NCBI GenBank assembly: GCA_949358305.1
Contig: OX442324.1
Span: 4,284,001-4,348,000 of the forward strand
Source: Strigamia acuminata
Lineage: Eukaryota > Arthropoda > Chilopoda > Geophilomorpha > Linotaeniidae
Length of the DNA: 64,000 bases
Reading direction: 5' to 3'
Shown here one piece after another: positions 25,953 to 37,215 of the stretch. The notes under the pieces were generated by a model that saw only the letters and a program-made list of their open reading frames with translations, made no database searches and was not told where the DNA came from. The translations under genes were made by a program, and so were the position numbers. Each line of letters starts with the position of its first letter. The first letter of the stretch is position 1.

Positions 25953-26109
25953 CAGTGCTTCCCACAATGGGATCTGAGAACCGGTGCTGGTCAGCGTGCA
26001 AAAGACGACCAGTCCACCACTTTACTACTAAAACGCAAAATAGTATAAGCTTAGTAGAACAATGTTAGGATACCGGTCCACTACAATATACATAGTTTGG
26101 GAAGCGCTG
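25953..26109. mobile_element. hAT-like MITE (157 bp)
   Basis: Terminal inverted repeats are CAGTGCTTCCCA at the left and TTGGGAAGCGCTG at the right (reverse complement CAGCGCTTCCCAA). The flanks give an imperfect 8-bp target-site duplication, GTGTAGAC at 25945-25952 and GTATAGCC at 26110-26117 (2 mismatches). The CAGNGNTTC termini plus an 8-bp duplication fit the hAT superfamily. No transposase is present, so it is non-autonomous. Just to the left, a stretch ending TTTAAGAAGCTCTG near 25944 looks like the end of another such element. Confidence 0.75.
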
Positions 26110-26236
26110 GTATAGCCCGTCATGTGCTGAATGAATTCTTTATTAGTTTTTAGCGTTGGCGTTGTCTTGGAGCAGAAATTATGGTGCAAGAGCCTCGAGA
26201 CGTTGTGGCTAATAATTTTTCGTATTGCTATTGACC

Positions 26237-26431
26237 ATGGCAAGACGAACTACTCCAAGAGAATTTGCCAAGAATGTTTTCATTAATCAAGAACAAACGT
26301 TAGAGGCTCGATCTCGAAGGCAATCGGATATTGTCCTACGGTCTGATGATACTAACTTATTACCAGATTTGTCTTTAGTTTCAAAGCCAAATGAAGAACA
26401 GTACAATTTTAATCACCAAGAAAACTCTTAA
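26237..26431 (+). CDS. Hypothetical small ORF, 64 aa
   Basis: The ATG sits in an optimal context (gaccATGGc). It opens a charged, non-low-complexity frame that begins MARRTTPREFAKNVF and contains QTLEARSRRQSD. It has no recognised domain. It could be a small protein, a first coding exon (no strong donor is seen before the stop) or chance. No neighbour supports it. Confidence 0.2.
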   Translation: MARRTTPREFAKNVFINQEQTLEARSRRQSDIVLRSDDTNLLPDLSLVSKPNEEQYNFNHQENS

Positions 26432-27369
26432 AAATTTATCAGCAAATACATAACACAAGAGTAAAACATCCATCAATTCAAAGGGGCATTTCAAGAACAC
26501 CTCCACATTTAATTCTCGCATCCCCTTCTCTTTAACTGACAAAGTTTTCTCAAATTCAAATAGCAAGTAGCCATTTCTTGAGCAATCATTTGACCTTTGT
26601 GCGCATGACCCAAGGCTTTTTAATTCGCTCACTTTGTTGACCATCGCTGTCGGCCATTTCTTAAGCACATTACAAAGCCTGAGGTAAAGTCGAGTAAGGT
26701 CGACTTTGAGTGGACAAACTTTCAATTCAATTTCTCTAAAGTTATTTGATTAAACAAAGACACAGTCTACTCTCGACCTGCCCACATACCATGCAACCCC
26801 CCGTGTGTCCACCCATACTTCCCTACCTCCACCACTCTTCTCCTTTGCTGCATTTTTAATGCTTTAATAAAATTGACCACATGACCAGCAGCAAGACTAC
26901 ACCGTTTTCAGTTTCACTCAACTTTTTGGCAAAATGACGAATTTATAATGACTTTGAAAGTGCAAACAAACTTCCCATATGCACACACATTGTAACAATT
27001 TTTCTTTTGTTTCTTTTGACAATTTAAAGACGAAATAAACGTGCACATTAAAAAGAATTGCACAGAAAAATGCCAGCACCATTTCTCCTCTCTTATCATC
27101 AATACTTCAAACAGGCCATAACTGATCTTTTCATCACGTCACGTGGGCATTTATAAATAATAGCAAATCAAATATTCGTGCCCAATTAAACTTGGAACAC
27201 CCTCGACACCAAATCTCACGGAAAACGACCTGTCATAATACACTTATGTCACATAACAAATTATAAATGCTGGTTACAAATTGGCCTTTTTGACATGCGT
27301 CAACACACAAAATGGCCGCACACAAATTCAAACCGCATAAACTTTACATCAATAACTAAATAAATAAGT

Positions 27370-27373
27370 GAAA

Positions 27374-27414
<41 letters not shown>
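27370..27414. repeat. (AAAT)n microsatellite
   Basis: About eleven tandem AAAT/ATAA units are seen by inspection. Confidence 0.9.
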
Positions 27415-27417
<3 letters not shown>

Positions 27418-29495
27418 TCTATAAAGCCATTCTTCTCTCCTTCCCAGTTTATCCCTTTTTTTTATCATATATAAACCCTCGCTCACTTCCCCCATTAAAT
27501 GCAAAACCATAAAACACAACAATTCGCGCACAAAATTGATACATTTTTCCAAGAAAAAAAAAATCCAATTTGTTAAAAAGGCGTTAAATTCTATTTTTAA
27601 CACATTTAAAACGATTTCAACCAACCCCAACAACTTTTTTTGGGTCACTTTTTATTCAGCAATCTCCTCCCATCTCCATTCGCCGTTCCGTGAATCCGCG
27701 CTAAGGGTCTGTCAATTTTCCATTCGTGAAGTCCCGTCGCGTGCTGTCGTTATGCGCGTGCGTGCGGACTCAATGGATACAAGGAATAAATTGATTGCAT
27801 AAAAGATGAAGACGGAGAGAGAGAGACGAGGACAAAAGGTATAATTTTCACACACCTGTCGCATTCACACGAACCCACGCCATGACACCCACAATAACAA
27901 CAACTCGCGTGAGTGAGACAAATGCCGATCCGAATGTCTCCGCCCCCGCACCCTGTGTAATCGCTATCATGGCAAGATTTGACACTCAAATCTGACTTAC
28001 CATGTACTTTCGTATCGAAATACGAACAAAAAATAAAAACCTATAAAAAAAACACACCATATAATATAATAATCCAAAAGAAATGCACTTTCTAATTGAT
28101 CCTTTATTGACGCATGACGTCACGTGTCCACTTTATCCTCCCACGCCCCGTATAATACACACAAAACAGATTGATATCACATGTAATCCGTCCTAAGTCC
28201 CGTTAATCCCAATGTGATTCCCTCGAATCCCATCTTTTCTCAGCCGTTCTAATCAATAAAATAATATTTTAAACATATTTGAAAATGGTTTAGATTTCCA
28301 AAGAAAGAAAGAACGAAAGAAAAAAGTAATTTTCTTGCTGGCTTTATCATTTATTCACGAATCAATGCAATACGTCTTAAAATCACTCTCTCATCTTTAA
28401 AATCGAATAAGAATGGTAGAAGCAAAACTGATAAGATTTGATTATGTTAATACAAACATAGATACAACTTTTTTCCTTCTCTATACACATCAATGTAAAA
28501 TTCATCTCCAATTGCACTTATATATATAATGGTGCAATTTCAAGATTCTTCTTTTTTATTTATTTTTTTTTATTTTCATTGCAAATTAAAGTTTCAAACC
28601 CCGTTTTGCGCAAATCACATGATAATAACAACAATGATCCACGTGATCAGGAAGTTGATGGATGGGCCTGACCGTGAATAAATAACGAGTTTGTCAAAAA
28701 CCCGACATCAAATATTCTAATCAAACAAACAGGAAACGAAGGATTCTTCGGTTCATAATCTGTCAACAATGCAAAACTTGTTTGTTCGATTTTATTTTGA
28801 TTTTCACACAAGTTTCTATACGATTTTGTTTGTTTGTTTCCTGTTGGCAGTTAAACCGTAGATTAGCAAAAGGGATCAATGAAAATAAGAGCGAGGCAAT
28901 CTCTCGAGTGGATTGTTTACTATTAGAAAAGCTGGCAAAACTCACACAACAAACAGCTCGAATCAAATTGAATCCGTTTCAAACTCCTTCCATATTTCAT
29001 TTGCCCGCGCCAAATAATTAATTAATTAATTATAAGCAGTGGCCATTAAGCATTGATTGACACCAAACACCAGATAATTAAATCGCCCCATGAATAATTA
29101 CCATTCTGATTACGCAACGGGAATTAAAATGCAATTCTCACCATGCAGCGCCAAACAAACCTCGTCTTAACACGTCATCGCCGACCCCGAAACAAAAACA
29201 ATGCACATTTTCATATACACACCCAAATAAGCAAAAGTTTAAGCCTATTTGCCTTTGTCCAGTGCACAACCAAACTTACAAAACGAAAAAAGAAATCCTT
29301 TGAAGAAAACCGGGCAATTGAAATTCAATGCAAACAGCCATTGTCCACTAACCCTTTGATCCCTGGAGACCTCCCTTCTTTAAACACAATTTTCGGCCAT
29401 CTTGTTTTTTTACCAAGTCAAATATTTGTAACTTGGAATTGAATCCATGTCTGACCACAGACCTAATTTTGAGAGAACAAACACAAAAAAAACGA

Positions 29496-29535
29496 AAGAA
29501 AGAAAAGAAAGAAAAGAAAGAAAAGAAAGAAAGAA
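29496..29535. repeat. (GAAA)n microsatellite
   Basis: Tandem GAAA and AAAGA units form a purine-only strand on the plus strand. Confidence 0.85.
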
Positions 29536-30906
29536 AACGAAACAAAAAAAAAGAAAGCTTCATTGTTACACATCGGCAGGCATGATGTACAATGGCGAAC
29601 AAATTCAATCGCAATTCTCCCATTCCCACTAATGACCTGTGCGTGCTCCAAGCCATGCTGGCATGCACTGTTGCAAATGGCACTGCGCATGCACTTCTCT
29701 TTGAATTTCGAGCCAACAATAACTCGTGCATTAGGGATGGATATTCTTTCTTAACCCTTTACACCCACTTGCCATGCACGCGCGCATTGTTAGCGGCGCA
29801 ATTTCAGACTTCACCACACCCAGCCGCTTTCATCCATTATTGATGCCGCGTTCCAAAGAGGGCGCCAAACGCAATTTTTTTTTTTCCTTTTTTTTTTACT
29901 AGTCCTAACTTAAATGAAAGTCCATTTGGTAAATTTCCATTTTTCCCTCCTATCTCCCACACATTTCATAACAATGACAATTGAACCCCAAGAAATTAAA
30001 AAACACACAATAAAAAAATAAAAATAAATAAAAATCAAAAATCAAATTTGCAACAATTACTTTTCGACCTGTTTTCTTCCATTAAACAATCCTGAGGCCA
30101 CAAATTCGTTGTCTCATTATTTCGCAAGTGTGACACATGACAATTTTACAAACTTATTCATTGTTGATAAGAGACAACACTTGGGGGCGTGCATATTCCA
30201 TGACATTGTGGCAAAAGGGGGAGGGTGAAGGAGGGGTAAGTGAGTGAGAAAGGGAGGGAGGAAGGGGTGGGAGAAGTAAAGCGTCATCACCTTGGCAACT
30301 TGCTGTCTATTACTTTAATGCCTCACACCCTAATACAAGTTGAGGAATAATTTACAAACACAGAAATAACAGCCTCGATATCATCCGCATGCTCACCGCC
30401 GCACAACTTTACACGCAAATGACGACTATTCCGTGAAAATTAACATTTCAAAAGAGTGATAAACTCAAATATTCTTTATTCATTATTGAATGGAAATTTC
30501 TACAACTTGCAAATTGATTTCAATTGAGTTTTGGTATGTGACCCCTATTGATGACATCATTGGCCACTTCGGCAAATGACATCTGTTGTATTGTTTTACT
30601 TCTTCTGTTTTCAAAATAACGAATAAAGCCAGTGTAGTTTTTGCTATCACAGAGATTTTTGTGTTTTTTCCACCCAAAAAGTTACATTCTTGAATTGCGA
30701 CCGATCCCAAGTTGAAATTAAAGAAACTGGACTTGATTGAACCACAAAAGGCGACACTTTTCTAACATTCGGATAGAATTGATTTACATATTCATCCAAA
30801 TTTTAAAAAAATCAATTTTTCAATTTTTAAAAATCGTTTCAACAATATTTTTTTTTTCTTGATGTTGTTGTATATTGTTTGCAAGAGTTTCGAGACAGAG
30901 CGAAAA

Positions 30907-31278
30907 ATGAGCGAGAAGACGGTTCCGTCAAAGCCCCGAGGCGTGGGCAGGCGGAACAGTTCCGTTGCGCATCCATCAATCATTCAGTTGGTCCCCAGCA
31001 CGCGTCCGAACTCGAGCGACAGATCAAATAATCATGGAGTATGCGCCAGCGCCCCCTACACCACCACCTCTCCCTTCCTTTCTCATGGGCCACCAGGGCC
31101 ATCTGGTCATCCAATCGATGAGCAGTTCCCCGGGCGGACGCCTGCAGCGCTTTCTCTTGAGAAGGAACGCGACCAGATTCATTATTCATCGAGGCAAGTT
31201 TTCCACCAATGGCAAAGTCAAACTGCCAAGCTCGTGCACGACACACGCCCCCTAGACCGATTCCAACAACTCTCCTAA
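30907..31278 (+). CDS. Hypothetical ORF, 123 aa
   Basis: The frame starts MSEKTVPSKPRGVGRR and has a Ser/Pro-rich middle and a charged C-terminal part (LEKERDQIHYSSRQVFHQWQ). The interval is less AT-rich than its surroundings. I recognise no domain. Two other frames are also open over most of it, which weakens the case. It could be a lone exon, part of a long non-coding RNA, or chance. Confidence 0.25.
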   Translation: MSEKTVPSKPRGVGRRNSSVAHPSIIQLVPSTRPNSSDRSNNHGVCASAPYTTTSPFLSHGPPGPSGHPIDEQFPGRTPAALSLEKERDQIHYSSRQVFHQWQSQTAKLVHDTRPLDRFQQLS

Positions 31279-31885
31279 TTGTGACAATTTCGTAAAAGAT
31301 GACAATTGAATTGCTGCTACAATCTTTTTTATCCTCCTCTCCTCCTCTCTTTTTCTTTTCTTTGTCGGGACAATCCCAACACTAAACCAATCCGCATCCT
31401 GCTTAGTGTATGCACATACTATGCGTATATACTGTATACACAGTATTCTCTAAGTTTCAAGTTGAAATAACAGCTCGCCATTTCGCTATATTCACACACA
31501 CAAAAGATTCTGAATATCCCATTATACTCCCCGGAAAACCCGCTTAATTAAGTGATTTTAATGACATTAATGGCGTTCGAAACTACAAACAATTCATCAA
31601 ACCGGAGGCCTCATCTTCACTGTTCAAGTGATAATTATTTTCTAATACAAAGTGGGCATTACGAATAAATGTTTTTTACGCTTACAGTGACTCAAAAAAT
31701 TGTTCACATGTTTGTAGTAGTATCGTTAATTGGCAAAAAAACAGATTTATAATGATTTCTCAGAAAGAAAATATTTTAAATTTTAACACAAATAGCTCAT
31801 GATCTTTCAGAAAAAGTAAAAAATTTCAAAAAACAAAAAAGATATGATCGAAAAAGCATCGTTCTTTCATGTGAACTAATCGGCC

Positions 31886-31973
31886 GCCATTTTTCAAGTT
31901 AGATCGAGACAAGCAGTTTAAATATATTGTTTCAAATGCTATTTGGTCTAAATGACTTCATGAATGCGCTTAG
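31886..31973 (+). repeat. Dispersed repeat, copy 2
   Basis: This is the partner of 21744-21835 in the same orientation, about 10 kb away. The shared core reads TTTAAATATATTGTTTCAAA with a GAATGC end. Confidence 0.6.
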
Positions 31974-34900
31974 TGTCTTCACCCCCACTAAAATGCAATT
32001 AAATATTCCTACCGTTCCACACATTTTTCTCTGTCTCTATAAATGAATCTTTCGCTTCTTCTCATCCATATAAATGTCCGCACTTCTGTTAACTGCCATC
32101 TCGTGACCTTATTTTCGACATCATCTTGAACAAATCTCGACTTTTTAATCCTACAAATAAAACAATTTTTAATAAATAAAAAAATAAAAAAATTATCATC
32201 ATTGTATCATCATCATCACCACCTCGAGTCGAGTCATAAGTAAATTTAATCCCCTTTGAAAATCATAACCCAATTAATTAAACCATTCCCAATCCCATTC
32301 CCATACAAACAAAACCACACCACACACTTTTATTTACCATTTCACCTCGAGCCAACAGCTGCAAGAGTGCAAGTTTAGCCCATCAACTTGTAACGAGTTG
32401 AAACACGTGATCTAAAGAACATTTTACACATAAAAGGCCCGGATGAAGTTGGATGAAAACCTTCTCTTTCATGAATATTTTACCACGTGCGCCCCTTCTC
32501 GCGTCCTTCTGAATCAACTCAAGGGGCGCGGGAGGGGGAGTCCATTAGAAAACGATTATTGGCACCACTCGGTCACGGGACGCTGGCGACGTGCGCGGCT
32601 GGGGGGCGGGGACGCCACCTCCCTCCCATCTTTGCCGACTCTCCCTTTTCCGCCTAACCACCCGTGCACGATTAAAACACTCCCGAAAAGCCCGGCTAAC
32701 AACAGTTGATGAGAGGGAGAAGCCAAACACAATATTGCATTACCATTATTATTAAGCCTAACCTTTAAAACACATTCATTGTTATTACGCCGACGTTTTT
32801 CCCCCCTCCCCAGTTGTCATGGTGATAATCTCGTGTGTAAAACACCAAGTGTTGACCAGCTGTTGCGAAACGAACAAGGGGATTTCAATGTTATTACAAT
32901 TTTATTATTTTTTAATCACGGTTTGTGGACGGTTTGCAATATACCGGATGTTTAAAAGAAGAAGCCGAAGAAGAGAAAGAAAAAAATCAAAGCTGCAAAT
33001 AGTGCACGTAGCTTTTAGTTTAGTGCGTGGATGTGCCCATGAGAGGATTCCATGGCGCGTGTCAGGCCGCGTGTGCTTCAGAGAGCTTCAAATCGGGCGA
33101 GCGCGTAACCCGATACCCTGCAAAGTGTTTTTCAAGAACCACTTACATTACATCCCCAGCTCTTTAGCCTTTTGTAAATTACCTGCCCCTTTTTTGCATA
33201 AGTATCTTCTCGAGATATCAAACAAATGGGGCGAGTCCACGTTGACAAAAACATAGACGTTCATCAGTCACACATAAATCTCTATGATATTCACCTTTTG
33301 ATTCTCAGATTTTCACTCAAATACAATTAATACATTCTCGTTTCTTCGGATTCAATTGATTTTAAAATGGAAGCATCTATTAATTGAAAGAAGTACCTCC
33401 TGGATCAAAGTCAGAGCCGAGCTTGAGCCAATTAAGCCAACTGGACAAATTATGGGTCCCGCACTACACACGGGAGCCCACAACCGTAGTCCAATGACCA
33501 AACATCGGCTCATATCCGAGCTCGGCAATGGTGTTATTCATATACCGTATTGCCCCGCTTTGGAGGACATTCCCTAAACCGACGAGTTTGAATTATTTGA
33601 TAATTCGAATTATCCGACAGTGTGATCGTTTGATTATACCCAAATGAATACTAAATGTATGTAAATGAACAAGTAATTTATTCAATAGGCTTTGTGCCTT
33701 AAAATACACTCACAAGTCAGTAATAATTCTATGTCGACTTGGTCAGAGTCGAACAAAGGATTTCTCAAGATGGCGTCCTCAGTTTTGCCAGATAAAGCAA
33801 GCCACGATTTGCAAGCAGGAATTCGACTTTTATGGCATCCCATAAAAAGGACCAGCCAATCAGATCCCCAGATCTGGTCAAATTCGCATTTTGGGGCATG
33901 CTTTCTGCAGTGTTTTTCACTCCAATGCACGTCACTTGTTACTTGTTAATTTGTGACACTGCCTTTCTGCAGCGCCACCTATATGTTACTTTGAATAAAC
34001 TAGTCAGTTATGTAAATCTCAACTACACCAATGGTCACGTTATTTGCTTGCTCCATTACAGTTTCAAATACTTAGTCAAGACAGACTACTCTCCAAAACA
34101 GGAGCGTTTCTCGCAATAAACTGCCTTTCTAAAAAGTGTGCCGTAATGTTAAAAAGGTTGAGAACCCCAGCATGTTACAGCAAACATGTCTGATGCTTAA
34201 TTTGAAATAATCTTCGCCCCCAACAAAATGGTCCAAATCGGGCCCCACAATTGCTAAGGCCAACCCTGATCAAAAGGCGTCCAATCATTTCATTGCCGTC
34301 AATTTGTCGCCATTTTTTCGCAACGACATGCTTGTTAGTTTCATTTCTTTCACTCTGTTTCGCTTTGTATCCCAGTTAAGGCGCAGTGAGTGCAAACTTA
34401 GCAGGGAACTTGCCCCCCTGCATTAACAATTCTGTTAAAAGCCCAAGTCGACCGAGGCAACAAAATGAACCAACCTCAATCAAAGAAAAAAATTCTTAAA
34501 CTTAATGTTGTATACTGTTGTGTCTTTCTGTGGTTGTTGTAGTTGTATTTGTAGACAGAGATAGAGAGAGGTTTTCAAAAAACGATGCTTGCAGCTTGAG
34601 CTTCTCTACCTAAGTGGTTTTATTAGCTAGTTTTTACAAGGAGGGTGACACACAACATGGGTGGCATCACCAGATGACACAAACAAAAATACACTCATAA
34701 AAGTTGGGGGTTACAGAACACCCCATATACCATAAACAATACCCATTCATTTGAATATTTCATACAAAATAGCAAAAACAAGGCCCAGAATCCCAAAACT
34801 TGTTAATGTTTATGTTGTTTCCCTTTTGGAATGAGCAACTTATGCAAAAGAAATTCTTTTCAAATGATATAAAGTGTGACACATGTTGTTGATTGAATAA

Positions 34901-36697
34901 GTTTATTTTGTTGTTTGATGTCAAACCCATCACAGAATTTGCATAAGACCTGAATCTTATATGGACTATATTGCAAAATGCAAAGCTAAAGAGTGTATAA
35001 TTCCCTCACAGTTTACATGTGATACCAGAGACATGTAAATACTGCTTTGACCACCTTTTCCATCCATGTTTAATTCACCACATCAAACGGAAGAGAACCA
35101 CGCTTTTCGTCGCGTCCTGACCCCCTGGTGGTAAGTTTTCTCTCCTGCATAGTAGTTAAACGTTGTTTAATTAATCAGATCAAAACCAAAGTCACTTCCT
35201 CTTCTCGCCTACAATCTTCACTTTTCGCTTTGAAGTGTATATAAGGGTTTTCTCAATGCTTTCATCTTCGACATCTTTTGGGAACAACTTTTGCGTATGA
35301 GATTTTCTTTTATCTTTTACCTTCTCAAATATTGAATAATAAACCTTTAAAGAAAAACTTTTTGTTTATCTTTCCAATGAGGAAAAGAGGGGAAAATAAC
35401 AAATTATAAATGACACCACTTGAATTATATAAATATGCAAAATTCATCTTCGGATAAAAATTCACAAGAAAAAAAAAATAACAAAGTAAAATAAAAATGT
35501 ACATATGCGCATTTCATATAGATCATTAAATAATTATGCCACCCATTTTTTTCAAACTCACCAAACCATATTCCTTTTTTTAACGTCGTGTGGTGTTTTT
35601 TTTTCTTCAAAAAAGATTCTTTTTTATATATTTTATTGAAATTTACAAGTTCGTTAATAATGCAATCGGTTAAAATCTAAGCCTAAACTGTGGTACTGTA
35701 TTATATACAACTCCTTCTAAAGACAAATAAATAAAATAAAATAAAAATAAATTTAAAACAAAAAAAAATCCTTATTTTATGGTGCATGTTCAATCGAAAA
35801 ACTCGCGTGAATAATATAAAATGTGCATAAATTTCAAATTCCAAATTTCCAATGCAAATACATTTATACTTGGAAATTGTTTATCTCTATAAAACCGTAT
35901 ACAGTAATACACAAAGTTGACATGGCCCATTGGATTAGATATACAACTGCATTAGGACTCAACACAGATTCCTATGAATTAGAAATGAACACTGTAAACT
36001 AGGCCTATCTCGCCCATATTTGCCAACTCAGAACTCAACTGGCATGAATTATACAAAATGCACACAACTTAACCTTTAAAACTGGACATAATGTACTAGA
36101 CAGAACATCAAAATCACAGCAGCAGCAGCAGCAACAATAGCCCAGGGATAAAATCACTTCAAATCGAATTATGCCTAAATGTGAACATGAGACGAGCATC
36201 GCATGGAACATAATTGCATATCACATATGCCAAATCCCCAGACATATGTAGCAAGGGGGAAGTGTTTAGGCCTAAACTAATCTCAACAACTGATCTTATC
36301 ATTCTGATAGGGACCCCTCAGGAGAGGAATGAATGAAGGCCAAACAAGAGATCACATTTATTTAGATCTTATCTCTTCAATTTTAAATAATAATAAAAAA
36401 AGTTTAAAAAAAAATTCAATCAATAACTTAATACAATGGCAAAACAAAAGCACACTGATGCTGCTGCTTTGGATTTTAATTCTACACAGATCGACGATTA
36501 ATTACGCAGAAAAATTACTCATTTAATAAAGAATGTTTAATTAAATGACAAATACAATACGCGATGTTAGTTGCATCCATTTCGACTCTTACCGATAAAC
36601 TTCAGTGGTTATACTAATCTATGTATTTGTCATTTATTGCAACGTGACGTGATACGCATTTAAAATTAGAAGTTTTTATTCGTAAAGTCATTTAGAC

Positions 36698-37155
36698 CAG
36701 GGGTTCTCAAACTTTTTAGCATTGCGACCCATTTTTAAGAAAGGCGATCTTCCACGCTCCACTTCATCATCGGTGAATTAAATTTTTTCAAAATGAACTA
36801 TACGACAGAGATTGTTACTATTTTTCCATCCTATAAAATTCATCACTTTGGGGAATTACAATAGCTACAAACCTCCATTTTTGCGAGTTTTGGCTGGTTT
36901 TTGAAGGTTTTTGGAGAATTTTGGGTGGTTTTTGTGAAGATTTTAGAGAATTTTGTATTAGCCTGTGTTGTATTGCAACCAACTACAAGCAGTAAGTTGG
37001 AATTAGAATTGACAAAAATTAAAAAAAAAATTGGATAAATAAATTTGGGAACGAAAATTTTGGGTGACAAAGTGAGTGACCATCGTTGCGCCCCACCAAA
37101 AATCAGCTCGTGCCCCACCAGTGAGGCGCGTCCCATCACAATTTAAGAAACGCTG
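36698..37155. mobile_element. hAT-like MITE (458 bp)
   Basis: The left end is CAGGGGTTCTCAAAC. The right end is TTTAAGAAACGCTG, whose reverse complement is CAGCGTTTCTTAAA. The flanking 8-bp target-site duplication is ATTTAGAC at 36690-36697 and ATTTAAAC at 37156-37163 (1 mismatch). These termini and the 8-bp duplication are typical of Charlie-like hAT non-autonomous elements. The 98-codon minus-strand frame inside shows no transposase similarity. Confidence 0.85.
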
Positions 37156-37169
37156 ATTTAAACTAAGCC

Positions 37170-37215
37170 AATGCTTCCCAAACTTTAGATTGTAGCAGAC
37201 CGGTATTTGATGGAA
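37170..37215. mobile_element. Partial hAT-like terminus
   Basis: The sequence CAATGCTTCCCAAACTTTAG followed by CAGACCGGTA resembles the termini of the 25953-26109 element (CAGTGCTTCCCA; GGATACCGGTCC), but no matching right end was found. It lies a few bases beyond the 36698-37155 element, suggesting a nested or adjacent insertion. Confidence 0.45.

Larger units (their letters stand above)
26432..36689. other. Gene desert upstream of acj6 (right part)
   Basis: No confident exon was found in about 10 kb. It contains (AAAT)n at 27370-27414, (GAAA)n at about 29496-29535 and a TAATTAAT run at 29014-29034. CAARATGGC words occur at 27308, 31882 (reverse) and 33766. An isolated hAT-like terminus (AAAAAGGTTGAGAACCCCAG) ends near 34172. 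One weak ORF at 30907-31278 is listed separately. An exon-like segment after an acceptor near 28851 is given as a finding. Confidence 0.45.

Noticed and set aside
28511-28540. AATTGCAC...GTGCAATT short hairpin as a microRNA candidate
   Set aside because: Only 8 bp of stem with a (TA)n loop and no extended pairing; not a miRNA precursor. I recognised no known conserved miRNA in the window.
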